DNA of 64,000 bases from Chromobotia macracanthus (Eukaryota > Chordata > Actinopteri > Cypriniformes > Botiidae). The stretch covers positions 509,001-573,000 of the forward strand of contig JAZGTH010000064.1 of NCBI GenBank assembly GCA_036877525.1, read 5' to 3'. This document shows positions 12,538 to 37,768 of this stretch, piece by piece (position 1 is the first letter of the stretch; the number at the start of each line of letters is the position of its first letter). The position numbers and the translations under genes are program-made. The notes beneath the pieces are model-generated. The model was not told the DNA's origin. It worked only from the letters and a program-made list of their open reading frames with translations, and made no database searches.

Positions 12538-13169
12538 AAAGTAACTTAGAGGTTAACTTTCCTCAGTTATCTAGATCATCACAGAATGTCTAGTACAGTT
12601 ATTCTAGTCGGCTGGACATGTTTGTTGGTTGCTGAACATGTTCTGACGTTCATCCAAGCGACTCAATCAGTGCTAAAATGCAACAGCGCAACAGAAAAGT
12701 ATATCTTGTGGACTAAAGTAACTCTACTGGAGAAGTTAACTTCTATAAATGGTCTTGTTGATGATCAAAGACCACTGTGCTGTATGTGAACTCTTTTAAA
12801 GGATGTCTGTCAACTTAAAGGTCTTGAATAGGACTGCAGAGTACGGCAATCACCTGGCAAATCTCTCACATACACACTAAACGAGTCTTCGCATGCCTCC
12901 CTGATGCATCAGTGTGTTCCCTCCCCCTCTGAACGTTTGAATAATAAAGCTTTATTTGCATTTCTAAAGCTGTTGATAGAAGCAACCCCCATTGGAGAAA
13001 TCTTAAATCTGATCTGAGCTGAGCATACCTGCACTCCTCACCGGGCAGTGTGTGTGTGCATGTATATGCATGTACCGTAAGCATAGATGCATATTGGGGC
13101 AGCACAACAGGGATGAGACCAGGGTGCAGTCTGTCAACACACACACACATACGGTTGTACAGCTATATT

Positions 13170-13470
13170 TGTAAAGTCCCTTACCCTAAAATGAACCATC
13201 CTAACTTAGTCCTTAACCCTTATCCTAAACCTAACCATAACCAAATTCTAACCTTAAACATAAAACCAAGTCCTAACCCACAAACAGCCATTTAAAAGGG
13301 ACTGGCCAAAGATTCTTGACCTTGATGGTCACCCACAAAACCGTTTACTTATTTACCTAATTGGGGACATTCCATAGACTTCTACTGTTTTGATACACAG
13401 CTAGTTATAAACAATAAAACCTAACCCTAACCCACATTCTAACTATAACCCTAACAGAAAAAAATCTACA
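13170..13470. repeat. Interspersed repeat with degenerate CCTAACC units
   Basis: Degenerate CCTAACC/CCTTAACC units are flanked by phrases such as 'ggggacattccatagacttctac'. The same combination occurs around 21,360-21,530, and fragments near 15,555 and 18,720. It therefore looks like a dispersed fish repeat rather than telomeric DNA. Confidence 0.55.
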
Positions 13471-14813
13471 TGTTCACAATAAAAAAATTATGTACTATTT
13501 TTAATAGCTTTTTACAAATTAGGATGTCAGATTTGTCAGGTTTTGTTCAATTTTAGCTACAAATTTGTCCTCAGTATATGGTTAAATAAACCTATCCACA
13601 CACAAGCACCCACGCACACGCACACACACAGACACACACACATACACAAAGCTGGTGAGAAAGGAGACACTTCAAGCTCCATAGCAGGAAATAAGCCCAT
13701 TCACACTAGACAGACAGAACACAGGAGATCTACATCCACACATGAGCAGATGTAAACTATGCTGCTTATATCTTGTTTTTTTTTACTTAAAAACATGTTT
13801 AGCTGTGTCAATTCTGGGTAGAACATTTACTGATGATTTTCAAGTTTCTGTTCGTACTTTAATAATAATGTCCAAACTATTATTAACATTTTAAGTTCAA
13901 CTAATTCATTTATTTTCAAATGCAAGATACACATCTGAAAATCATCTTAAACACATATCTTATCAACAGTACCAGGAGGATGATTATTTGTGTCTCAAAA
14001 GACACTCTTTTCTTAAATACTGAAGATCAAACTTTAAAGCATTTGGTATGTTTGTTATGTGGCAGTGTGTTTGTCATTACTGTATGTGTGTGTGTGTTTT
14101 GTTTCTCAGCTGTTCTCTGTATCATTTTCTCTAAGTCTCCGACAACTGCTGCCCAGACCTCACCCTTGGGTTTGGTCTTCACTCACTGTCCAAAACAGAC
14201 TCCCTAAAACACTCACTGGGAGTTTAATTTACTTACTGAGCGTGTGTTCTATGTTTGTGTCAGTGTCTTGTGGCATCTGGTGCAACTGTCCTGCTATCAT
14301 GATTAACCTCCATATGCTTGGTGAAGAACTTCTCAAGTTGGTCACCATTTAGATTGTGTCCTTGAGACAAACTTCTGCACTCAGCATCATCTAAAATATC
14401 TCGCAGCATTCCATTCATAGCATACCACATGTCTCTCACTCTCTCTCTCCTTGACCTCTCTCGCTCGTTCCTTCAGCATCTATGTTTACACTCTCGTTCT
14501 TAATGTTGCGTTCCCGCGCTCTCTGAGAGGATGTGTGTCCTTGCCAGGAGTGTGTTGCATGTATAACATTTCACTTAGAGACCATCAATGAGAAGAACAT
14601 TTTAAGAGTACACACTCTCTCTCACCCAAATATGCCCAGCAGGGGTGTGTGTATGTTCATGTATCTTTCTTTAAGTAGCTGTAGCTGTATCTGTGCATTA
14701 TAGGGAGGAGTGTGTGTATGAAAATGTATGTTGTCTGTCTGACTGTTAAAGCCAATATTAATGTTACTGTTTTGTTAGTGGTCTGTCTGTTTCTTCTGTC
14801 TGTTGTCTTTGTT

Positions 14814-14814
<1 letters not shown>

Positions 14815-14891
<77 letters not shown>

Positions 14892-14930
14892 CTCTCTCTC
14901 GCTCTCACTCTGTGTGTGTATATATATATT
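14815..14930. repeat. TATC tetranucleotide array with a CT/GT/TA tail
   Basis: About 19 units of TATC (14815-14892), interrupted once, then CT, GT and TA short runs. A simple repeat. Confidence 0.92.
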
Positions 14931-17900
14931 AGCATTAGCTAGCATTAGAGTCACAGACTGCTGTTTAAAATAAATGCAAACCACGCTGAACTGTAATGCA
15001 TCTAATGGTTAAAGACCATTCATGATGTTCACCCAGCTAACCATCCCCTACGTGACACTACAGACCCCTGACACACACACCCCATCAGACCCTTACTAGA
15101 ATCTCAGGGTGAAAGGAGGAGAAACTCAACCTTATGCTGGCTTGGGTTCACAAGCAGGAAATTTAACTACTTCATGAGGATTTTCAGCGAAAACACCTAA
15201 AAGACCTGACAGAACAAAAGCTGAGCTGATTCATGTGCACTCAAAGTTCTACTGCAGATGTTAAAACATATATTATGTACAGGATAATGTACAGTCAGCC
15301 AGTCATTACTGCAATATAAAAAGATGAAGATATACAATTACACTATACTATACATTATACTATTTTTTGACAAACCAGAGAGGTGAAACATTTTTTGCTG
15401 TGTGTGTTAGGTAGTAACACTGACCTTTTGCTCTGTAGTTTGGGGGAGGAGTTTGCTTTAGGTTGAAGTTGGTTCTCATGGTCCAACGTCCCATGAGACA
15501 CTGCGACAGATGTGATGTCTGCCCACTCAAAAACACGCTTGTTTTTCAATCATAGTGGGGACTTTCCATTGACTTCTACTGTTTTCATACTGACCTAATG
15601 ATACTTTTCGTAGTACAAGAAGAGTAGAGAGATATTTTGAGAATTCAATAAGAGAATTCAAAAATAAAAATGGTACTATTTCAAAAGAACAATTTTTCTG
15701 TAATGTGAACCTAAATATGTTATGCACCCAGCATGTGTGTTTTAACATGCACCCGCACACAAGCACAAACATCTGCAGTTCAGAAGGACAGTATCTCAGC
15801 ATACATTTAAGATGGCTTGAAATGATTTATCAGCACTGATAAATGCTGAGGGTGTGTGTTTGTGGGCAGGAACCATTCTGCTAAACTGTGTAGCCTGAGG
15901 TGCTCTGTGTGATACATACAGGTTTGGGCCTGAGGCCGTCACACTCTAGATAATGACACGCTACAGCTAATATAATCCAATCAGAAAACACCTCGACAGG
16001 ATGAGGAGATTACATTTGGTGAAGGTTCTCACAGTGGAACTGGAGAAAGAACAATAAAACATGACAGTTACGTGTCACAAACTGCCCATGATTGCTGATG
16101 CTGTTGAGTCATTCAGGATTAATTCTGTTCTTGGTGTTTTGTTTAGCATTCATCACTGTTTATTGTTTAATTATGGAATTTAAGGGTTTATAGAACCATA
16201 CGTAGCTTGAGGGTATCTTTTTGCACACTAGTTGCTGAGTAACCTGTCTGCATTTTATTCACCTTCTGACTATTTGAAAAATGACACTTGAAACTATATG
16301 TTTAATCTATATTAAAACATTTAACACATGTCCTGCAATAAAAATCTAATGACGGATGTATGATGTATGGTGTTTGATGTATGATGTTTGCTGGTGGCAA
16401 CCTTTTTGGAGAAGATGGCTAGGATTAAGTAAAAAAAACAAGGATAGTTTAAAACGTTTTATTAGAGGAAATGCATTCTGCAACAACATGCTTTAATTTT
16501 TAAAAAGTAATGAAAGACAAGCACTATTAAAACTTTAACTAAAATAACTGTCCTTTTAAAAACAACAGCTTCTATATATAGGAATAAATGAGTAGCAAAA
16601 CTTGAGAGCTTGTAGATTTGAATCAAGTTTTGTTACTTATTTACTCCCATCAATGATGTTCACCTACTTGAAAAATCACATTTTAGTACCACAGACAGAA
16701 AGAGTTATAGAGAGGTTGTTTACTTGATTTAGTCATTCTACGCAATAATTAATCACAACTCACACACGCATACATTTTTCCTCACACACACCTTGCTGTT
16801 CACACGCCTCCCTGTCTCGACCTCCTGCTCAGACCTGCCGACCGAAACTGCTCAACAATGTGTGTGTGTGTGTGTTTGTACCCCACACTGCTGCCAGTTA
16901 TGTTGATTTTCCCACTCTCAATCCCATCTTTAATTTCCAAGTTGACACACCTTTACACGTTTATTAGCCTTGAGAAACATTATATGTTGAAATAACAAAC
17001 ACACACACTGATACACGAACTGAAGTATTGTATGCTGTAAACACTTTAATTTTGAAAGGCACACGATCACAAAAGTATCTGACAAATTACACTCTATTAA
17101 ATTACATGGTAATTAGAATAACAACACATTCCACTTTTTATTATTATTGTTATGCAGCTAAAATATGATCTATGATGAATGTCTGGATGTCACTGCATTG
17201 GATAGCATGATACCAAAGCAAGTGTCATCTGCAAACAATGCTAGAGCTTTCATGACTAACTTCACTTTCTTGAGCGAGTTCTGAAATGACTTCTGCAATG
17301 CGAATCACTGTGATCTCAATGTGAATTCAGTGGCTATAAGAAGTCATTTTTTAACTCAAGTTCACAACAGTTGTAGAATAGCACATCTGACCAGAAAGTC
17401 TCTTACACATTTTTTTAGTCTTTGTGATTAAAGCAACAATCTGTTACTTTTTTGGGTTAAAAATGAACAAAAATCAGTTATATTATTATTGTTCAAAACT
17501 CTCCTTACCTTAGCCCAAATCAGCACGGCAAGCTTGTAATAATAATTTATCATTTGTGCTGTCAGGTACAATTCCCCAGGAAATGTCAGTTTGGCTTAAT
17601 TTTACTTCAACGTATGTAATAAAAGTATGTTACGTAACTTGTAATTTTATGTTTCAGAAATGGTGGAGAAGCAAAAGTTACAAATTGCAACCTTAACATT
17701 ATATCTATTATTCTCTATTATTCTTTAAAATAAATGTTCACTTGCTTTGGTGTCTTGTTATCTAATGTAACAGTCTAATGTAATGTAATTCTAATGCATA
17801 AGTCCAAAATATAGAAAAATGGATGTTTGTTTGTAAACTTGTATTGTAAGACAATAAACGAAAACAAATACACAAACAAAAGAGAAATGCATGCCCAAAT

Positions 17901-18318
17901 TCTAAACAACAAAGCTTATTACATGTACGTTGTAAACATTGCTGCATTGCCGATTAGAAACCTGCCGCACAGGTGAGAGCACAATGAACAATGACATCAG
18001 CAGAGTCGCCCCCTGCTGTCTGATCTACAACATTACACATTTCAATCTAATAACTGTGTGAGAGACACCGTATCCCCCTACAGGTCACAAAGCAATACTA
18101 CACAGGTTGATAGAACAAGGTGACGTTTACTCCATTGCACGATATTTCTCAGACTCAATAAGCTCACAATTTAAAGCTTTTTTTCAAAATTTTATAAGTT
18201 CTGTGTTCAGACTAAAATATTACTGATATATTTAATATTACTAGAATCTAAAATATGAATAAGCACGAGCTTATATAATAAAGTGTGAGAGTTTTAAGAG
18301 CTGGTGAGAGATTCTATG

Positions 18319-18324
18319 TTTATT
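18319..18324 (-). terminator. Candidate polyadenylation signal of kcnt1 (AATAAA)
   Basis: TTTATT on the plus strand reads AATAAA on the minus strand about 100 bases downstream of the kcnt1 stop codon. It is the nearest canonical signal; use is inferred. Confidence 0.45.
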
Positions 18325-18424
18325 AAAAATATAAAGAGCTTTATAAGACATCATTGTTCTGCTGTATTGGTTTTAACCTGATTCAAAGCGGCAGGGTTTG
18401 ACCTTATCAACACATTCTCAATGG

Positions 18425-31421
<12,997 letters not shown>

Positions 31422-32689
31422 CGCTCCCTGTTAGATATAAAAACAAATCCGCTTTTCACTCGTTAACGATCGCAATATCCAGCTGGGACGGACGGATGAA
31501 AACTTTCTAAAGGTAAAAACTTGAGCAAAAGAAAAAAATAAAAAACTTAATTAGTTACCTACTAAAAGCAGCCTGTGTTACTCGGAGAACGTGGTAACTG
31601 GGCTATATCAAAGAGCATGAGAATGTGGAAAAATCCATTTGGCTGAAACTGATTTGATCTTCTCTTTTATAACTTACTGCTTTTTAAACGAAACCTGAGG
31701 TGCAACAAACTCTGTTAACTTCTACATCAACTAACGTCAAGGGGAAACGTCGTGGCATTTTAAATGGTCGGATACAGCGCCGTGTGCTGGACAGCCTTGA
31801 ACAGCTTCTTATATATGAATAACTATTAATCTGCAAAAAGACATCAAGTGTGTGTTTAGTAACCAAGGCTACATCTATTCACAGTTACATAGCAACAGAG
31901 TTGCAAGGACTTCATGTCTTAGAAAAGGCAGACGTAACTGATGTTTACCTGTACTCATACTGCACTAGCATGAAGCACCAAAAGTGCCATGGTGCTGACA
32001 TTGTTTCACTTTTATATTTACTTAATAATTACCATATTTATGTACCAATGTATTCTTTGAATTACTGTGCAGTACCACTTGAATATGCATGTATCTATTC
32101 CATCTTTAATATCAAGGTATCGTGGTTTTACAACATGACACCATCCCTATGATAAAAACCAAAAAATTATGTTTTTGTAAGTGTCACGAAATAAAAGTTG
32201 AATTATATTTTACAGTCATTTATTATTTAAATACATTCTGCAGATTTCCCCTTAATTGATTCTGTAAGGAACCTACATTTATATTAGTTACTATAAAGCA
32301 ATACATTACTCGCAGTAGTTTGTCTCATGGTTGTAACTGATTTGAATAAATTTAATGTTAACATGTTTCTAGACTAATGACATCACAATCTAATGAGCAT
32401 AGAAAGTACAAATCACACAAAAAAAACAGTTTGAACTTTTCAATATTGAAATATATTTAGTATACTATATAGTGAAGTATATTTAAAGTTAACATTTTTC
32501 TGCCTGTCATCTTTCATGATTTATTTCAATGAGCTTGTTGTGATGCATTCCCGGGAATGCCCTGTGCATTAAGAATACATGCAGTGTTACCGTGGAATTT
32601 GACCAAAATAAGATATCTTAGGAGCCAGCAAAATTTTGCTGCCCACCCATTGGAACAGCTTTCATGCTAGGAGTGTGTCTAACAAAGTT

Positions 32690-32975
32690 AAGCAGGCAAG
32701 CAGACAGTTGTGACCTACTGGCATACTTGTAAACAGAAGGTTTCCGGTTTGTTTCCCAGTGCCAGCAGATAACTGAAGTGCTGAAGTGCCCTTGAACAAG
32801 GCACCTTACCTCCAATTGCTCCCTTGGTGCCTCGGTGCTACCCACTGCTAGAGGTCCATGTTTATGGTTTGCAGTATGTGTTCACTAACTGTTGGGTCAA
32901 ATGCAGAGGATAAACTCTGAGTATGGGTCACCATACTTGGCCCGCACGTCAATTCACTTAACCTCTGTTTCTTTC
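32690..32975 (+). mobile_element. SINE-like (tRNA-derived type) retroposon remnant
   Basis: A sequence with 'aggtttccggtttgtttccc' (degraded B-box-like), 'gcccttgaacaaggcacctta', 'cccactgct', 'gggtcaaatgcagaggataaa' and 'gagtatgggtcaccatacttgg'. These phrases recur in teleost SINE-type repeats as I remember them. A shorter fragment of the same tail lies near 45,696-45,730. The family was not identified. Confidence 0.55.
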
Positions 32976-33380
32976 ACTCTTTCATAGCCCTAACAGGACT
33001 CAAGTGGAGAGTCTGGGTCATATTTTTTATGGTGCTCAATGACAGACCACGACTGTCGCACCTTCTATATACCGATATAGCCAAGAAACAGCACATTGAG
33101 GCTTATCCTGGGGTTGAGACCAGCTTCTCTCAGACAGGTCAAAATGCTCCATTAAAGCCGAGAATAGGGAGTATTATATTTAAATCTTGTATGTACGTGT
33201 GTTTGCTTACCTCAGTTTACTGACATGTCTCCTGTTTTTCTTACAACGTAATTTAACTGCTGACCTTTTGGCTGCTGTCCTTTTCTTCAACACATGTACA
33301 TGGAGTTCTTCGAAGGATCATACATACAACATAAAGAGAGCAAGTGTGTATGTCCTTTATCATCTAGAGGACATCTTCAT

Positions 33381-33440
33381 TAAAGGGATAGTTCACCCAA
33401 AAATTAAACCATTTACTCATGTCATTTCGAATATGTATGA
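33381..33440 (+). mobile_element. Fragment of the 'ttcacccaaaaatgaaaattct' MITE-like family
   Basis: 'aaagggatagttcacccaaaaatt' followed by 'catttactcatgtcatttcga' matches the left end of the family seen in full at 61,087-61,370. Confidence 0.6.
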
Positions 33441-35500
33441 ATGTTTGCATTTGTGCTGAATACAATGACTGGATGAACATATATGGTCCTGCACCTTCCA
33501 CAGAGGATATATATTTATATAAATATATTTAGACCACTCACTGATTGCTATCGGGATGTGAGAAGGCTTTCAATCAGCATAACAAAAATGTCTCGGGGAA
33601 AAAATACCCTGTCTTTAAGAAGTAGTTTGAACTAGCAATTATTTAGGTCTAATCAGTCTTACTTTTTCAGATTCAATTTGAACCAATCTTCCTTTTCATG
33701 ATTTTAAAAGCTCTGACCAATTAGATGACTAACTAAATCAGATGACTAGGCTAAGCAATTTATACAACTACAGCCTTCAACTACACACACTCAAACACAC
33801 ATTTGCAACTTCATAATTGTAGTTTATACTGATGATCTAAAGTTCTTTAAATTAATAATGTTTGTAGTTAAATATTAGGATGAGATTCAGGCAGTCTATT
33901 CTGTAAATGCCTTACAAAACTGTGCATACTTGGATTTTTTTAGTAGTATTATTTCTAATGGAAAGCCATTTTAATCGGTAATGAACGCTGGATAAAGAAA
34001 ATTGCATTGCATGGCAACAGTTTGACTGAACTTTTTCTTGATATAAGCACTGCCTGAAAGGAAATGTCAGTCCTGAAAATGATTGACAGAAATACTGACT
34101 AATTTATATTCTGTTGGAAGATGTGTCATTGGATGGGGCTTTATGTCTCTTGTAACGGCTGTCGCTATGGCAATGACCCAAGAGACCGTCATCTTCCCTA
34201 TAGGACCTGCTGAACACACATGCACACAAAAAAACCAATGCTGAAAGAGACACACACATTTATACCATTAAAAACACAGCAGACAGACTTTACCAAGTCT
34301 GAAACTCCTTCTTAGATCCACAGACACACACACACAGTGTGACTCATGTATGTGGGTGTAAGCCAAATGCCCTTGACTCTGTCTGCTTTCAGTAGACTCA
34401 TACAGCCACATTCAGTACTCATTCTATCCTGATGTTCTGGCTCTCTCTCTCTTTTCATTCTTTATGATTCTGTTTACCTCTCCTTTTTCTTTTTAGATAT
34501 TTCTGCACAATTCCCAGGGCTATGAAAGGTACATACAGCATTTGGGAGGTTGGAGGTTGTGTGTGTCAGAGGGCAGAGGTGAACTTCCGCCTGACATTTC
34601 AACAAATCTTATTACTGCTTGTCACCAAACATAGCAGACTGTCTGAGCGCATGTCTGCATTGTGCACAAGAATCTGTCTTCACACACACATACTGTCAAG
34701 AGAACATAAAGGGGATAATTGCATTGACAATCCCAACAAATCAAAACACAATCAGACTATGACAACTCAACTCTGCTGTTTCTCTGAGAACCAATCGCAC
34801 TGTCATTTAACTTCATACCATGAAACCCTGCAGTAAGTGTTCCCTACAAATCCAGTCACCAATCTCTTTGCCTAGTCAAAATGACATCATCACCCTGGCA
34901 ACCAGTAACCATGTTACCATGACAACCCAGAGCTGAGATGCCTTCACAACCATTCACTACCAGTTTCTGGTATAGCATACCCAGCCTCAGTACTTTTGAA
35001 ACTCATGATCATCAATGAGAAAAGAGAAAACAGAGAAATGAGAATGTCCTATAGAGAGTGTATGCGTGTGTGTTCTTGTTTTTCTACCAATAGATTAACA
35101 TAAACGGGAGATTTGAGAAACAGCTGTGGCTTTTATAATACCCTACCCTTAACCTCATTTTATCTAGACCTAATGAGACTTGGTTCATTCCCAGTAAATG
35201 GTGCCATTGATGTCAAGAATGTTAGGAAGGTTATAACTGAACATTCAAGAAATGTTATTTTATCACCACAGGCCACCAAGTACCAGGCACATAACATGAC
35301 CACAACTTCCTAAATTCCAACTCTGCACAAAAAGCCTGATATTCTTATAATTTGAATGGATAGCTAAGTACATTTTAATTGTTTAAAAATAAATGTTCCA
35401 CACATCATGAAGGTAGCGGTAGAAGCAGACTCCTTGTTTCTCAGCTTCCTGCTTATCATTCCTTTCTTTCAATGATCTGATCCCTTTTTTGGCTTCCAAG

Positions 35501-35570
35501 TACATTACATTTAGTCATTTGGCAGATGCTTTTATCCTAAGCAACTTACATGCACCTTCAGTTATTATCA
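35501..35570 (+). repeat. Dispersed repeat with 'catttagtcatttggcagatgc' core
   Basis: The core 'acatttagtcatttggcag', then 'atgcttttatcc' and a CTTACA-type end, recurs in degraded form at 26,875-26,920, 52,275-52,310 and 59,915-59,965, so it is an interspersed family. Its class is not determined. Confidence 0.55.
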
Positions 35571-36682
35571 TTACATATTTTATTAGTAGGATAGATGATC
35601 TAGGATAGAAGATCAAGATTCTTTAGAAGATTTCATATTGCTGCAATGTTTTCACGTATTTGTTGTGAAACTTGTTTTTTGTTGTAGATCTGCATGATCA
35701 GACTGCAGACTTATCAGTTGTGTTTTCTGTTGTGTAATGTCTTGTTTCACGTCCTGCTGTTTGGTGACAACATAGTTCAGGAGTTTTTGCTGCAGTCCTC
35801 TCCATGTCATGAGAAAGGTTTATGTTGCTGCACAGGACGTAGCTCTGCCTCTTCCCTCAAACATTCTGATCAGCCTGTGCGCAAGACGGACAGCTCTCGG
35901 TTTTCAGGCGACCGACACAGTCGCTATAACCCCTGCTGCTATAACTTCCTATTCAGCTCAGCAGAAGTGGGAGAGACACTGATGGGGGTGGCTTGGATAA
36001 TTTTAGGGGCGAGAAATGGAAGACGCTGTGGCATATTGGGGACATATTACCATTTGGTAATATACAAAACAATAACCTAACAACCTTTCCTTTCTGACCA
36101 ATGATGGACAGTGTCAGTGTGTTTTGTCCCAGGTCAGAATAGGTTTTTATTTACACATTTTGTAATTATTCAGTTAATCTGAATCAAAAGCTTTATCATA
36201 TGCAATGGGATCCTACGATAAGCAAACCATATCTATGATTCTAGACAGTGGTTTAAAATTCCTGTCATAACTACAATAGTATTTCATGTTTATGAAATGT
36301 AATGTCCATGTTTATGGGTTTTGTGCATATATTGTCTTTAAAGCGTGTTACATTTAGCCTGGTGTTAGTGTGTTTGGCCCTCTAGTGTTATTACAGATGA
36401 ACTTCGCATTGACTACATTACAATAAATAACACAGAAAATATTAAACGCTGTAACGCTTACACAAGTCAACACCCAAGTTCTGTGTACAATAATTAAGCA
36501 ATCACACCTTTTGACTGAAGAATTTTCTTGATTTAACATTAAAATTTCCGAAACTTTAAGGTACTATTATTACTATCTTTAGTTACCATGAATGAATTTT
36601 AAATATATTTATATCACATTTTTATTGAAATCACTCACAAAGATCTAATTATCGCCAATTAAATATTTGCAAGGTCTCTTAC

Positions 36683-36717
36683 CATGTTGAAAGCAAGTCC
36701 ACAAACATGCAGTTCAA
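36683..36717 (-). other. Exon-like 35-bp segment, possible upstream exon of kcnt1
   Basis: On the minus strand a strong acceptor (TGTTTTTTCTTTCAG) and a strong donor (ATG|GTAAGAG) bound 35 bases ending CAACATG. If joined to the acceptor seven bases before the annotated kcnt1 ATG, the terminal ATG reads in frame as M-G-A-M-P-E-V-L with a strong initiation context (AACATGG). This is inference from splice signals and phase only; no expression evidence is available. Confidence 0.35.
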
Positions 36718-37670
36718 CTGAAAGAAAAAACAATCAGTAATGTTTTGGGAAACAATCTGCTTATGTGAATGCAAGACACGAAAAGCAGTTTAACCATTTT
36801 AACAATTTTTATTACAAAATGAGCACATACAAAAAGAATAATGTACAAGCTTTGCAATTAAACAAAATTAAAACAAAACTAAATGAAACCAAAACATTTT
36901 AGCGATGCCACTTTTAAATTCATCATTAGTAGTAATAAATAAGGTACAAAAATTCCACCAAAAGAGATTTCTAACATTTTACACAGACGTTTTTATACTC
37001 GACCAGTTACGTACTAGCAGTCACACCAGCAGGAGGCGCTATTGCTTTAATATGAATGATAAATAATCTATATTCTGCTAGAAAATCCGCTAGTGAAAAA
37101 CACCCACAGCACGCGGCACCCCTGTCACTGGCACTTTTAGGACAACATTATTATTTATGTCATTTTTATTATGTTTTTCAAATGCAAGCAGCAGCAAAAA
37201 ATCAATCCTCTAATACCGTTATTAAAACATCTGCACTAGACTTTATTAACTCTATGTAGCTGTATATTTCTATTTAGTCATGTACATATTCAAACCTGAG
37301 AAAAACATGCATTTTAAATCTGTTGTGCTTTGTCATACTCTGTTAGTCCTGACCCTGTCGTAAGAGGTTAAAAAAGTTAAATCCTCAGACAGGAAGAAGA
37401 GAGAGAGATTTGCAAAGTGAACTAGAAGGAATAGGTTTCACATGCACTGGAGAGAGCATACTGATCAGAGATGAGAGAATAAAACAGAAATTGGCACAAG
37501 GAAGGAGAGACATGGAGAAAGATATAGTGTGTTTCAAAACCTAGAGAGTATTTTTAACACATCATAGGCAAGCTGCCCACATGAAGGTTGGTTCACAGGA
37601 TCTGAGATAACTTCTTTTGGCCAAATTCTAAAGCAGCATTACATGATTTTTTTCTGACAATCCCATATTG

Positions 37671-37768
37671 CATTGCAACAAGCTCTGATAAATGTTGTTA
37701 ACATACTTTTTGCACTTTTAAGTGAGCAAAAAGTATGTTAACAACATTTATCAGAGCTTGTTGCAATG
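37671..37768. repeat. Perfect 43-bp inverted repeat with 12-nt loop
   Basis: The left arm 37671-37713 and right arm 37726-37768 are exact reverse complements, separated by acttttaagtga. The arms contain TTGTTAACATACTTTTTGC and its complement. No target-site duplication is obvious in the flanks. It lies between kcnt1 and ark2c in otherwise AT-rich DNA. Confidence 0.95.

Larger units (their letters stand above)
11421..18318. other. Spacer between kcnt1 3' end and notch1a promoter
   Basis: About 7 kb with no supportable gene. It holds a poly-T run near 12,217-12,233, a CA/TA microsatellite at 12,456-12,537, a 'taaccctaaccc'-rich interspersed repeat at 13,170-13,470, and a TATC array near 14,815-14,892. 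A CSL-consensus match at 11911-11918 lies near its notch1a end. Open frames here are short and simple-sequence-like. Confidence 0.7.
31422..36682. other. Sequence upstream of kcnt1 coding exon 1; no gene seen
   Basis: AT-rich spacer or 5' intron. It contains a SINE-like remnant (32,690-32,975), a MITE-like fragment (33,381-33,440) and a fragment of the 'catttagtcatttggcagatgctttt' repeat (35,501-35,560). Open frames are short and unsupported. Confidence 0.65.

Noticed and set aside
13170..13470. Interstitial telomere repeat
   Set aside because: The units are degenerate CCTAACC-type within a dispersed fish repeat that recurs near 21,400; not TTAGGG arrays.
14059..14352. 97-codon plus-strand frame
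   Set aside because: Simple, hydrophobic, Val/Ser/Cys-rich translation of GT- and CT-rich DNA; no domain, no splice support.
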